In this document: in pieces, positions 18,827 through 27,308 of the stretch
Layout of the letters: the number at the start of each line of letters is the position of its first letter
Position numbering within the stretch: position 1 is the stretch's first letter
Origin: Bacillota bacterium
GTDB taxonomy: Bacteria > Sysuimicrobiota > Sysuimicrobiia > Sysuimicrobiales > Segetimicrobiaceae
Direction of reading: 5' to 3'
Assembly: GCA_021324975.1 (NCBI GenBank)
Contig: JAJPIA010000009.1
Coordinates: 1-55,972 of the forward strand
Length of the DNA: 55,972 nucleotides
Program-made: the position numbers and the translations under genes
The notes under the pieces: model-generated
Databases searched by the model: none
The model's input: the letters and a program-made list of their open reading frames with translations, nothing else
What the model was told of the DNA's origin: nothing

Positions 18827-19192
18827 TCAGTGCGTCGTCGGCTGGTTCGGAGGATTCGCGAGACTCGGCGGCACGTTCGGCGGCGGCTGCTCGGGCTGCC
18901 TGCCCGGCCTGCCCGGAAGCGTCGTGCCGCTCGACTTGACGACCGTCCAGTCCCGGCCGTCGAACTTCACGGTATCACCGACCTGGGCTCGATAGTAGAA
19001 GTTCTCCGGCACACTGTACCACTCATCGACGACCTGGATCGTCCACGATTCATTATCCCCGGTGGCCGGATACTTCGCGGAGACGATACCGTACACGTAA
19101 CGCTGCCCGCACCCCACCGTGAAATCCGCGGCGAACGCGGACAGCGCGAGCAAAAATCCGATGGCGGCCGCGACTCGGACCGACTTGCGCAA
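18827..19192 (-). CDS. Small secreted protein with proline-rich tail
   Basis: 121 aa, family not recognised. A TTG start at 19192 is preceded by AGGAGGTG at 8-nt spacing and gives a textbook signal peptide (MRKSVRVAAAIGFLLALSAFAA). The upstream GTG at 19219 lies at the predicted transcription start and is unlikely to be used. The mature part (about 60 residues) is beta-like, with one Cys, SWTIQVVDEWYSV and VGDTVKFDGRDWTVVKSSGT. It ends in a Pro/Gln/Asn-rich tail (about residues 90-121) that looks unstructured. It has its own promoter and a following hairpin, so it is monocistronic. Confidence 0.75.
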   Translation of the reverse strand: MRKSVRVAAAIGFLLALSAFAADFTVGCGQRYVYGIVSAKYPATGDNESWTIQVVDEWYSVPENFYYRAQVGDTVKFDGRDWTVVKSSGTTLPGRPGRQPEQPPPNVPPSLANPPNQPTTH

Positions 19193-19222
19193 CGCCGGCA
19201 CCTCCTGCGTATCCCTCACGAC

Positions 19223-19251
19223 AGTATACCGGCGCCGCCTCGCATTGGCAA
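19223..19251 (-). promoter_or_regulatory. Promoter of the small secreted protein gene
   Basis: On the minus strand TTGCCA (19246-19251) and TATACT (19223-19228) stand 17 bp apart. The predicted start near 19216 leaves a short leader ending in AGGAGGTG before the TTG codon at 19192. Confidence 0.6.
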
Positions 19252-19271
19252 CTCAACTCAACGCGCCACCG

Positions 19272-19913
19272 TCAACCGCAGCAGCCGGGCCGAACCCGCA
19301 CCGACGCGGGCGTGAGCTGCGTCACCAGCCACGGCACGGCGGGTGCGATCGCGTTGCGCAGAACGTCGCGGACGAGCACTTCCGGAACAACGCCGATCGC
19401 GGTCCCGGCCGCGCTCCGCTCCGCCACGAGGCGGCCCTGGCCGGCGTCAAAGACCTGCACGACCACCGCCGCCTGCGCCAGCCGCATCCCGTTGCCACTG
19501 GGAACCCTCGGCTCATTGCCGGCCCCTCCCAGGTTCAGGGTCCGGATCCACCCGACCACGAGCCGGTCGGCCCCGGCGGCGCGGGCGAGCGCGCTCAAGC
19601 GATCAAACTTGAGCGCGTCCTGCTCACGCCATCCCATCGTCCGCTCGGCCTGCACGACGGTCGCCCGCGGCACCACGGTCACACCGTTGCCGGCGCGCGC
19701 GAGGAACGCGGACAGTTCATCGGCGGCGGTGCGCTCGGGGATCACGCTGCCGATCAGCGGGAGCGGGCTCGGCGCGTAGAAATCCACGACGCCCACAGAG
19801 CTTCCCGCCGCCGCGGCGGCGCCCGCCCGAAGCAGCGTCACTGTCATGACAAGAGCCAGGACCGCCGGTCCGGGCCGGCAGCGTTTCGAGGTCCTCCGCC
19901 ATCCCTGCATCAT
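19272..19913 (-). CDS. Exported CsgG/TolB-N-like protein (paralogue 1)
   Basis: 213 aa, not assignable to a named family with certainty. After a signal peptide (VLALVMTVTLLRAGAAAAAG) the body reads VGVVDFYAPSPLPLIGSVIP, ERTAADELSAFLARAG, VVPRATVVQAERTMGWREQD and GADRLVVGWI. This alternation resembles the nucleotide-fold N-domains of TolB and CsgG/LpoB-like envelope proteins; that is inference from pattern. It aligns throughout with the product of 39780-40529 but has a shorter C-terminus. I start at the double ATG (19913) with GGGAGG 11 nt upstream; longer starts reach 19985. It is probably periplasmic or surface-attached. Confidence 0.72.
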   Translation of the reverse strand: MMQGWRRTSKRCRPGPAVLALVMTVTLLRAGAAAAAGSSVGVVDFYAPSPLPLIGSVIPERTAADELSAFLARAGNGVTVVPRATVVQAERTMGWREQDALKFDRLSALARAAGADRLVVGWIRTLNLGGAGNEPRVPSGNGMRLAQAAVVVQVFDAGQGRLVAERSAAGTAIGVVPEVLVRDVLRNAIAPAVPWLVTQLTPASVRVRPGCCG

Positions 19914-20124
19914 GGTGGCACATACCTCCCGGCCCCTCTGAATCGGATAGTCATGCTTCTGCACCATCTCGCGGGCCACTTCCATAATAGTATGGCGAGG
20001 GTGTCACACTCAGGTCACCGGTTCGCAGGCCGCCCGATGAGCAGAATACCCATGCGCGCGGGGAACCCCGTGAGCCGGGCACCGGCCTGCCGTTCGAGGC
20101 CGGCGAACAGCGGCGGGGGAGAGC

Positions 20125-20886
20125 CTACGTCGGCGCACGGGGGTGCGCCGGGGGGCCTTCGATCTCCCGTAGGATTTCCTCGGCAGCCCGGCGCGGGTCG
20201 GGCGCGTGCGTGATCGGTCGTCCCACGACAAGCAGGTCGGCGCCCGCCCGGACGGCGGCGCTTGCGGTGCGCACGCGACGTTGGTCGTCCGGGGCGCCGC
20301 CCGCTGGACGGATGCCGGGGCAGACGAGGAGGAACTCGGGGCCGCACGCCGCCCGGACTGGTTCGACCTCCAGCGGCGAGACCACCACCCCGTCGAGCCC
20401 GGCGGCCCTGGCGAGATGCGCGAGCCGCAGCGCCACATCCGTGGGCGTGCCGGCGGCGCCGATCTCTCGGAGCGTCCGCTCGTCGATACTGGTCAGGAGC
20501 GTTACCCCGATGATCCGTGCCGGCCCGACGCCGGTGTCACGAAACGCACGATGGGCGGCCTCGCGCGCCGCCCGCATCATCTCGGTGCCACCCGATGCGT
20601 GCACGGTGCAGAGCGCGATGCCATGCCTCGCGGCTGCCCCGACGGCGGCGCCGACCGTGGTGGGAATATCGTGGAACTTCATATCGAGAAAGACACGTCC
20701 CCGCTGCGCGATCGCGGCGATTGCGCGCGGTCCGGCTGTCGTGAACAGCTGCGACCCGATCTTGAACCAGCCCACCACACCCCGCAGCCGGTCGGCGAGC
20801 GCCTCGGCCTCGTCGAGCGCAGGGACGTCCAATGCCACGATCAGGCGGTCACGCGGATCGGTTCGGGCACCCTGCCATTCAGACAT
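20125..20886 (-). CDS. pyrF: Orotidine 5'-phosphate decarboxylase
   Basis: Final step of de novo UMP synthesis (OMP to UMP plus CO2), 253 aa TIM barrel. Motifs present: LIVALDVPALDEA with the substrate-binding Asp, WFKIGSQLFTTAGP, and the catalytic block VFLDMKFHDIPTTV (Asp-x-Lys-x-x-Asp). Also present are TVHASGGTEMM, IIGVTLLTSID, and the C-terminal CPGIRPAGGAPDDQRRV with LLVVGRPITHAPDP. No other pyr gene is nearby, and its neighbours encode exported proteins, so it looks like an isolated housekeeping gene. The ribosome site at the ATG (20886) is weak. Confidence 0.95.
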   Translation of the reverse strand: MSEWQGARTDPRDRLIVALDVPALDEAEALADRLRGVVGWFKIGSQLFTTAGPRAIAAIAQRGRVFLDMKFHDIPTTVGAAVGAAARHGIALCTVHASGGTEMMRAAREAAHRAFRDTGVGPARIIGVTLLTSIDERTLREIGAAGTPTDVALRLAHLARAAGLDGVVVSPLEVEPVRAACGPEFLLVCPGIRPAGGAPDDQRRVRTASAAVRAGADLLVVGRPITHAPDPRRAAEEILREIEGPPAHPRAPT

Positions 20887-20925
20887 CGATCGTCGCCGAG
20901 CCGGTCTCCTCGCCCCGGCGTTGTG

Positions 20926-21270
20926 CTACGGGAGGCAACGATCCACGAGCGCCTGCACGGCCGATCCGTTGCCGCCTCCACCCCACACGCCGTCCGCCCA
21001 GGACCGGAAGAGCCCGAGCTTGTCGCCGCGGGAATCCAGACACTGGAACAGCGTGAGCGTTTTTTGGCTGCTGATGGATCTGCCGCCCTGCGTGGCGTTC
21101 GCGAACAGGGAGACCGTATCGTATACGCCGGCCGCGTAGCCATTCTTGAACGACTCGTTGTCGCGTTGAATATCGGAGACGCCTTCGAAATACGCTCCCG
21201 GCGACGCCACGGCGGCAACGGCACATCCGGCGACAAATGAGAACGCGCATGCGACGATCAATCTCATCAT
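20926..21270 (-). CDS. Small secreted protein, possibly Rap1a/Tai-like
   Basis: 114 aa with a signal peptide (MMRLIVACAFSFVAGCAVAA) and a strong ribosome site (AAGGGGGGA, 4 nt before the ATG). The mature part has NGYAAGVYDTVSLF, FQCLDSRGDKLGLFRSWADG and a C-terminal RCLP, so two Cys could pair. The order (Y-x-x-GV-D, central Cys, terminal Cys) recalls small Rap1a/Tai-type periplasmic proteins, but the match is loose and from memory. It lies 39 bp upstream of pyrF. Confidence 0.7.
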   Translation of the reverse strand: MMRLIVACAFSFVAGCAVAAVASPGAYFEGVSDIQRDNESFKNGYAAGVYDTVSLFANATQGGRSISSQKTLTLFQCLDSRGDKLGLFRSWADGVWGGGGNGSAVQALVDRCLP

Positions 21271-21465
21271 TGCTTCCCCCCCTTGGTCTGGTCCCGACGC
21301 CGGCGTGCACGCGGACGGGCTCGCGACGAACGCTCGATGGGATCCGCGGACGAAAATTCTACGAGACGCCCCGCGCTCCTCGGTTGATTGCGGGCGTGCT
21401 CCGGCCTGGCGGAATGGCGGATCGTGTTGGATGCAGTTGGCCTGTCCGGCCTCGCAGCCGCCAAC

Positions 21466-21499
21466 GAGAAAAGGGCGCGGGGGGTCAAACCCCGCGCCC
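21466..21499 (-). terminator. Rho-independent terminator of the Gly/Asn-repeat gene
   Basis: On the minus strand a 10-bp GC stem (21490-21499 with 21473-21482, 7-nt loop) is followed at once by TTTTCTCG. It lies 40 bp beyond the stop of the repeat-protein gene. Confidence 0.75.
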
Positions 21500-21539
21500 G
21501 GACGTGACGTCGCTCTACGCGGCCACGCGACGCGTCACG

Positions 21540-22418
21540 TCAGAGGTTACCCGAGCCGCCGGCGCCGCCGTTCCCGCCGGCACCGCCGTTGCCGGACCCG
21601 TTGCTGTTCCCGTTTCCGCCGGCGCCGCCGTTCCCGCCTGCGCCACCGTTGCCGGACCCGTTGGCGTTGTTACTGCCGCCGGCGCCGCCGTTACCGCCCG
21701 GGCCGCCGTTGCCGGAATTCCCGCTGTTGTTATTGCCGCCCGCGCCCCCGTTGCCGCCAGGGCCGCCGTTGCCGGAGTCCGCGGTGTTGTTCGTGCCGCC
21801 GATCCCTCCGCGCCCCCCGGCCCCACCGTTGCCGGACGTACCGGAGGAGGACGACGTGGTGGTGGCCGTTCCGACGGCCGGCGCCGCTGTCGTGGTGGAA
21901 GCTGCGGGCGCTGCGGTGGTCGAACTGGTCGAGCTACTGGGCGGTGTCGTCGTTGCCGGGGTCGTGGCGGGCGTCGTCGTGGTCGTGCTCGACGCCGGCG
22001 CGGTACCCGTGGTGGATGTAGGCGCCGCCGTGCTCGTGCTCGAGGCCGACGATGGGGTACCGGATGACGAGGTCGTGGTCGTCCCTGACGCCGTGCCCGA
22101 CGTGGCCGGGGTCGCCGACGATGAGCCCGACGCCCCGTTGGAACCTGTGGATCCCGCCGTGCCTGACGTGGTCCCCGTCGCGCTGCCGGTGGACGACGTG
22201 GCCCCGCTCGTCGTGGAGGCGGTCGTCGTCCCGCTCGAGGACGTGGACGAGCCGTTCGTGACGCCCTGCTGTCCCTGCGGGGCGGCCTGTGCGTGCGCCG
22301 CCGGAATGGCGGTCCCCAGGACGCACGCCGGCATGGCGGCAGCCACCGCGGCCGTCACGGCCACGCGCACCCACCCCGCTAAGCGGCGCTTGGGGAACCT
22401 CACGTGTTCATGGATCAT
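21540..22418 (-). CDS. Exported Ser/Thr/Ala-rich protein with PGRS-like Gly/Asn repeats
   Basis: 292 aa of mostly low complexity. A signal peptide (VRVAVTAAVAAAMPACVLGT, then IPAAHA) precedes about 145 residues of Ser, Thr, Ala, Pro and Gly with no charged residues. After this come five 20-residue units of the type SGNGGAGGNGGAGG plus a variable Asn/Ser end. The glycine triplets resemble mycobacterial PE_PGRS and other cell-surface Gly-rich proteins, though no PE domain is present. GAGGTGA 8 nt before the ATG at 22418 sets the start; the GTG at 22430 is less well placed. It is monocistronic, with its own terminator, and probably a surface or matrix protein. Confidence 0.78.
   Translation of the reverse strand: MIHEHVRFPKRRLAGWVRVAVTAAVAAAMPACVLGTAIPAAHAQAAPQGQQGVTNGSSTSSSGTTTASTTSGATSSTGSATGTTSGTAGSTGSNGASGSSSATPATSGTASGTTTTSSSGTPSSASSTSTAAPTSTTGTAPASSTTTTTPATTPATTTPPSSSTSSTTAAPAASTTTAAPAVGTATTTSSSSGTSGNGGAGGRGGIGGTNNTADSGNGGPGGNGGAGGNNNSGNSGNGGPGGNGGAGGSNNANGSGNGGAGGNGGAGGNGNSNGSGNGGAGGNGGAGGSGNL
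21543..21836 (-). repeat. Five tandem 60-bp units coding the Gly/Asn repeats
   Basis: Counting from 21836 down, units of exactly 60 bp start at 21836, 21776, 21716 and 21656; the last (21596-21543) is 54 bp and ends at the stop codon. Each encodes SGNGG(A/P)GG(N/R)GG(A/I)GG and six variable residues. Confidence 0.85.
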
Positions 22419-22430
22419 CTCGGAGCTCAC

Positions 22431-23082
22431 CTCGAAGGAGTGTTGTCGCGATGTTTCGGAGGCAGGAGCACGTGATCAGGCCACCACACGCATGCGCATC
22501 ACCTCCTTCCGTCCCGCGTCTCGCCCGTGATATTGTCGCGGCCGCAGACACCGTCCGCTGCGCTCGCCACCTTACTCGCCCCAGATTACGGTCACGAGAC
22601 GATCTCTTCCATTGGCGCGCCCGGCCCGCAATTCGCCAAAGTTCAACCAAAGACGCTAGTCCGGAATCGTGGAAAAAGTCTAAAGGTGGCCATCCATCGC
22701 GCTAGCCATGGCCTGCTCCGATGGAGCCCCGGCGGTGCGCTGACTTGTACGTACGAGGAGCGGCACCGGGCCATCGGGCACCGGCATAGGGTTATCGGAG
22801 ACCAGCGGGGACCAGCAAACCGCCGCGGCAGCTTTGCAGGGGCTTTGCTCAACATTAACGTGAGCCTGCTATCATGCGATGCGACGGCGCGCACGGAGGG
22901 GCCCATCATCGGGACCGCGTTCGGGCAGCATGCGACACTGTGGCTCTTCGTCGCAGGCCTCGCAGCGCTCGTGACGGCTGAGCTGGCGCTCGTCGCGAGC
23001 GGGCTTCTGCGGATTCCCGGGGCCGACGTGGCGGAGCAAGACTCGTATCTGTGGTCGCTCTATACGCACGGGCGACACGGCC
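22431..23082. other. 650-bp intergenic region with a leader mini-ORF and a possible MFS remnant
   Basis: No convincing complete gene. On the minus strand a very strong ribosome site precedes a 7-codon ORF (22476-22499). On the plus strand about 22896-23040 reads GPIIGTAFGQHATLWLF followed by a hydrophobic helix, resembling the C-terminus of an MFS transporter, but it has no start and runs into the opposing MFS gene. The rest holds only overlapping frames with no family features. Confidence 0.5.
22476..22499 (-). promoter_or_regulatory. Leader mini-ORF with near-perfect Shine-Dalgarno
   Basis: GGAAGGAGGTGAT (22498-22510, minus strand) matches the full anti-SD of 16S rRNA. It is followed by ATGCGCATGCG; both ATGs are in frame and read MRMRVVA then stop, or MRVVA from the second ATG at better spacing. 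It lies about 58 bp upstream of the repeat-protein start, in the same direction. Confidence 0.4.
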
Positions 23083-24648
23083 CTAGCCATCCGCGGCGTT
23101 GCCGCGCCGCAGGAACACCAGGAGCGGCAGGCACAGCAGCGAGACCAGGCCGATCATGCCAAACGCGTAGTCGTACCCCACGACGGCCGCCTGCTGATCC
23201 AGCAGCCGCTCGAGCCATGACAGCGCCTGCCGGTGGGCCACGCCGGGGACGCTCCCACGCTGCAGGAAGGTCGCCTCGTAGATCGCCCACCACCGCACGA
23301 ACGTAGCGTTCGACAAGGAGGCGTAGCGGATCAGATTGGCGCTCGCGGTCGTCGTCCGATGATCCACGAGGGTGATCGCGATCGCGGTGCCCAAGCTGCT
23401 GCCCAACTGCCGCAGGAGGCTGTTGATGCCGGTCGCGCTCTGCATGAGCCTGCGGGGGATCGTGGACAAGGACGTGGTGGTGAGCGACACAAAGACAAAC
23501 GCGGACCCAAGCCCCTGGATGACTTGCGGCAGGAGCAGTTGGGCGGGTCCGCTCGCCAGATTGAACCCCGCCATCTGAAAGCAGGACAACGCGCTGAGGC
23601 CGATGCCCACGAGCAGCATGACGTATACGCCGACGCGATTGTAGAGTGCCCCGGCGGCCGGCATCACGAGCACCATCGTGAGCGCCCGCGGCATCACGGT
23701 GACGCCGGATTGTATCGGACTGTATCCCAGCACGTTTTGAAGAAAGAGCGGCAAAAGCACCAGGCTCCCGAACCGCGTTAGGCTGACGAGGCCGCCGATG
23801 AAGGTCCCCGCGGCAAACGACAGATTGCGCAGGATCCGCAGGTTCACCGCCGGCTCGGAGGTGCGGAACTCCCACGCGATGAAGGCGGCGAGCGCCAGGG
23901 CGGAGAGCACCGAGAGCGTCACGATAAAGTCGCTCTGAAACCATCCGTCCTGCTCGCCCTGCTCGAGGACGACCTGCATGGCCGCCAGCCCGATCGCCAT
24001 GAGGCCGATCCCGACCGCGTCGAGCCGGCGGAGCCCCTTGGCCCGCATGTACGGCGGGTCGGTGATGAACTGCGCGCCGAGCAACAACCCCGCGATGCCC
24101 ACGGGCACGTTCACGAAGAAAATCCACGGCCAGGACTGCGCCTCCGTGATCCAGCCCCCGAGCGTCGGGCCGACTGCGGGGCCGAGGAGGACGATCATGC
24201 CGTAAAAGGCCATGGCCTGAGCTTGCTCTTCCACGGGGAAGGTTTCTCGCATGATGGCCTGCGCCGTCGGCTGCAGCGCGCCACCGCCCAGCCCCTGGAG
24301 CACGCGAAAAGCGATGAGCTGGCCGAGAGTGCGCGACAATCCGCACAGCAGCGATGCCCCGGTGAAGATGCTGATCGCCGCGAGGAACATCCGCTTGCGG
24401 CCGAGGACGGACGACACCCACGCGGTGAGCGGCATGGTGATGACGAGCGTGATCAGATAGGAGGTGGTCACCCATGCGACCTCGTGGGTCGTGACCCCGT
24501 ACGCCGCCTGGATGTGCGGGAGCGATACCGTGACCACGCTGGTATCGATGGAGGCCATCATCGAGCCCGAGAGCACCGAGGCGGCGACGACCCACTTGCC
24601 GGGATGCGCCGGCGCACTCTGCCCCGCAGGCGTCGCGACTACCGCCAC
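23083..24648 (-). CDS. DHA2-family MFS drug/proton antiporter (EmrB/QacA type)
   Basis: Inner-membrane exporter of about 521 aa with 14 predicted helices. Motif A-like loop is VSSVLGRKRMFLAAI, motif B RVLQGLGGGALQP, and motif C GPAVGPTLGGWI; MASIDTSVVTVSLPHI in helix 1 is diagnostic of DHA2. The length matches EmrB. I chose the GTG at 24648 because GAGAGGGG lies 5 nt upstream; the GTG at 24654 is nearly equivalent. There is no HlyD/EmrA adaptor and no regulator next to it, so any outer-membrane partner is elsewhere or absent. Substrate unknown; multidrug or lipid export are the usual roles. Confidence 0.92.
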   Translation of the reverse strand: MAVVATPAGQSAPAHPGKWVVAASVLSGSMMASIDTSVVTVSLPHIQAAYGVTTHEVAWVTTSYLITLVITMPLTAWVSSVLGRKRMFLAAISIFTGASLLCGLSRTLGQLIAFRVLQGLGGGALQPTAQAIMRETFPVEEQAQAMAFYGMIVLLGPAVGPTLGGWITEAQSWPWIFFVNVPVGIAGLLLGAQFITDPPYMRAKGLRRLDAVGIGLMAIGLAAMQVVLEQGEQDGWFQSDFIVTLSVLSALALAAFIAWEFRTSEPAVNLRILRNLSFAAGTFIGGLVSLTRFGSLVLLPLFLQNVLGYSPIQSGVTVMPRALTMVLVMPAAGALYNRVGVYVMLLVGIGLSALSCFQMAGFNLASGPAQLLLPQVIQGLGSAFVFVSLTTTSLSTIPRRLMQSATGINSLLRQLGSSLGTAIAITLVDHRTTTASANLIRYASLSNATFVRWWAIYEATFLQRGSVPGVAHRQALSWLERLLDQQAAVVGYDYAFGMIGLVSLLCLPLLVFLRRGNAADG

Positions 24649-24906
24649 TGTCACCCCTCTCGAAACCGCGGGCTAGGACCGAGCCGTCGCGGCAATGCTT
24701 TCGGCCACGAGACGCGGGCTGACCGATGAACTCAACGAGCGGTACCCCAGAAGGTTCTTGGGCGCCAATAACGGGCCTCCCTGCCGCCCGGGGCGCGTGC
24801 GCGCCGCGATCCCGCAGTGCCGCCGGTGCGGCAGGTGTCCGTCAGCGGTCGCAGGCCGCCGGGTTTTCGGGCGAGTCGAGGCTGTGCCGCAGGTGCTGTC
24901 GGGGAC

Positions 24907-25731
24907 TTAGAGGCGGCGGACGGGAGCGTCGATCGGGCCGAGCGGGTTCTGTCCCGCGGGCACGCGCGTCACGCATCCGAACGACGACGCGGCCACGGCA
25001 TCGACCTCGGTGGTAGCGGCCCCTGTGCGCTCCCATGCCGCCAGACCCACGACAACGCCGCCAGCCAGCACCGGGGCGCCCGAGTCACCGTTCACGGGGG
25101 CCGCGGCGGCGCGGAAGCTCATCTTGAGAATGATCGCGCCGTCAGAAGCCCGGACGGTACCGGTCAGGTCCCCCTCCCTGTCCGCCGCAGAGGGCGACGG
25201 CCCGGCGTGCCCTCCGAATCCGATGACACGCACACCATGAGCCCGGGGTGACGGGGAGCCCGTCTCGATCCGTAGCGGGACGGCCGCCAAGGCCGATGTC
25301 GCGGGCACAAACTGCCAGAGCGGGAACAACGGCACCTCGGGCCCGACCCGAACGATCGCGACGTCGCGACCGAGTGCTCCGGGGGTACCGCGCATCGCCG
25401 GATTCCAGCACTCCACCCGCGCGGCATATTCCGTGCGATTCACCACGGCGACCAGCATGACGTTGGGGTCTCGCACAGCGTCCGCCACCACGTGCGAGGC
25501 AGTGTAGGCGTCGCCGGACCTGTCGAAGAAGAACGCGGACCCGTACTCGTACGGCTGCCACGTGTGCTTGTCCACCATCACGAGCAGCACCACGCCGGGT
25601 CCGCCGGCGGCCGCCGCGCCCGGCGGGCATGGCATCCCGCCCGCGACCGCCACGAGCGCAACACACGCCGCGATACCCAGCGCCCGGCGAGCGCGCCCGC
25701 TCGCCCGTGGCCTGCCGGTCAACCCCGGCAT
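24907..25731 (-). CDS. Secreted trypsin-like serine protease (S1 fold)
   Basis: 274 aa with an N-terminal hydrophobic export signal (ALGIAACVALVAVAGG). The catalytic triad is visible: His in YTASHVVAD, Asp in GRDVAIVRVG, Ser in VNGDSGAPVL. No PDZ domain follows, and the C-terminus (PLGPIDAPVRRL) is short, so it is a single-domain extracytoplasmic protease rather than a full HtrA. The ATG at 25731 has no strong ribosome site. It starts 16 bp past the stop of the frameshifted binding-protein gene, so the two are likely co-transcribed. Target unknown. Confidence 0.8.
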   Translation of the reverse strand: MPGLTGRPRASGRARRALGIAACVALVAVAGGMPCPPGAAAAGGPGVVLLVMVDKHTWQPYEYGSAFFFDRSGDAYTASHVVADAVRDPNVMLVAVVNRTEYAARVECWNPAMRGTPGALGRDVAIVRVGPEVPLFPLWQFVPATSALAAVPLRIETGSPSPRAHGVRVIGFGGHAGPSPSAADREGDLTGTVRASDGAIILKMSFRAAAAPVNGDSGAPVLAGGVVVGLAAWERTGAATTEVDAVAASSFGCVTRVPAGQNPLGPIDAPVRRL

Positions 25732-25747
25732 TGGTCGGCGACGCCGG

Positions 25748-27308
25748 CTACTTGGCCGAGAGCCTCACCCGCGCGAGCGGGTCGCCGCCAAAGAGCACGA
25801 ACGGCTCGTAATTGTGCACCCGCGCGCTGGCGAGGAAGATCTCCTTTTGCACGTAGTACTCGATCGCCGGGATGTCGGCCGCGAACCGCTGCTGGATCTC
25901 GCGCAGGATCTTGGTCCGGTCCGCCTTGCCCGCGACCGTACGCTGTTGCTCGAAGAGCTGATCGACCGCCGTGTACCGGGGGATATTGAGTCCGGCCGGG
26001 GGGATGCGGCGGCCGATGAACGAGGCGATCTGCCCGTCCGGGTCCGGCGAGAGCGCGTCGCCAATGACTACCGCCGGGGTCGAGGGCTGGATGCGATCCT
26101 GCACCAGGGTGCCGCGTTCGAGCGGCCGCGGCTGCAGCTCGATCCCAACCTGCGCGAAGTTGGCGGCGAGGAACTGCGCGGCGTTGATGTCCGCGGTGTC
26201 ATTGTAGGTATCGAAGAACCCTTTGATCGGCAGCGCGACGCCGGACTCCTTGAGCAGTTCCCGCGCCTTGGCGGCATCGGAGGTGTTCTGCGGGTTGACG
26301 GACGCGTCGTACCCGGTCATGTTCCGGCAGGAGCAGCCCGGCATACCCCGGGGTGCCGAATCCGCGGAGCACCGTGGAGATCAATCCCGGATAATCGATG
26401 GCGTACCGCATCGCCTCGCGGACCTTCACGTTGTCAAACGGCTTCACCGTGGCATTGAGCTCCAGGTAGTCGATGCGCAGCGCCTGCTTCGCGATCACGG
26501 TCACGCCGGGGGTGTTCTGATACTGTGTCGCGATGATCGGATCGGAGCTGGTGATGTCGACGGCCCCGGTTTTCACCGCCAGCGCGGCGGTCTGGCTGTC
26601 GGCGATCGCCTTGAAGTCGATCTCGTCGATTGCCGGATGGGGACCCCAGTAGTCGGGGTTGCGGACGATCGCGACCTCTTGATTCGGGGTGACCGATTTC
26701 ATCATGTACGGTCCGGTGCCGATCGGCGTCTTTTCATAGCCGGCCCGGCCGAGCTTGTCCCAGGCGGCCTTCGACATGACCCACCCGGTCGACGGCTCGA
26801 CGTTGACGACGTTCCAAATGAACCCCTGAAACGGCGCGCTCAGGTGGAACACGGCCGTGTAGGGGTCGGGACACGTCACGCTGTCGACGATGGAGGCCTG
26901 CGTCTGCCAGAACGAGCGATTGACCGGGTCTTTATTGAAGTCCCACGTGAATTGGACGTCCGCGCAGGTAAACTCGCCGTATCCCTGCTGCCACTTCACC
27001 CCTTTGCGCAGGGTAAAGGTCCACGTCTTGCCATCCGGGCTGGTCGTGTACGCGGTGGCGAGGTCGGGTCCAATCTTCCAGCTTTTGGCGTCGACCTGCA
27101 GCAGCGCATCGTAGATCTGCGCCATCACCTCGGTGTCCTCGCCGGTTGTGGTGAACGCCGGGATCTTGCTCGTCCCCGTCGAGATGAGCGCGTACACCAG
27201 CGTCGTGCCGGCGGCTCCCGCGGGCCGGCTTGGCGCGGCCGCGGACACGCTCAGGATCAGTACCAACAGCACCGCACACCGAAGTAGCGTGCTCGGACGT
27301 CCCCGCAT
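25748..27308 (-). pseudogene. Frameshifted peptide-type substrate-binding protein (family 5), orphan
   Basis: The 5' part (27308 to about 26327) encodes a signal peptide and family 5 landmarks: TWTFTLRKGVKWQQGYGEFT, IGTGPYMMKSVTPNQ, VREAMRYAIDYPGL. The reading then leaves frame after GTPGYAGLLLP. The next frame continues the same protein: NMTGYDASVNPQNTSDAAKA through PAIEYYVQKEIFLASARVHN to a normal ending. One extra base near 26324-26327 explains the break; joined, the product would be about 520 aa. GAGAGGAG before the ATG is intact, so this is either a recent mutation or a sequencing error. No permease or ATPase genes lie nearby. Confidence 0.8.

Noticed and set aside
21400-21450. tRNA-Leu-like D-arm (ggcctggcggaatggcgg)
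   Set aside because: No matching anticodon arm, T-arm or acceptor stem could be paired.
21543-21836. CRISPR array or intergenic tandem repeat
   Set aside because: The 60-bp period is in frame with no unique spacers and is explained by the coded Gly/Asn repeats.
22643-22909. 88-aa minus-strand ORF
   Set aside because: No ribosome site, no family features, composition like non-coding GC-rich sequence.
25748-26344. Separate 198-aa gene starting at 26344
   Set aside because: Its product is the C-terminal half of a family 5 binding protein continuing the upstream frame; it is a frameshift product, not a gene.
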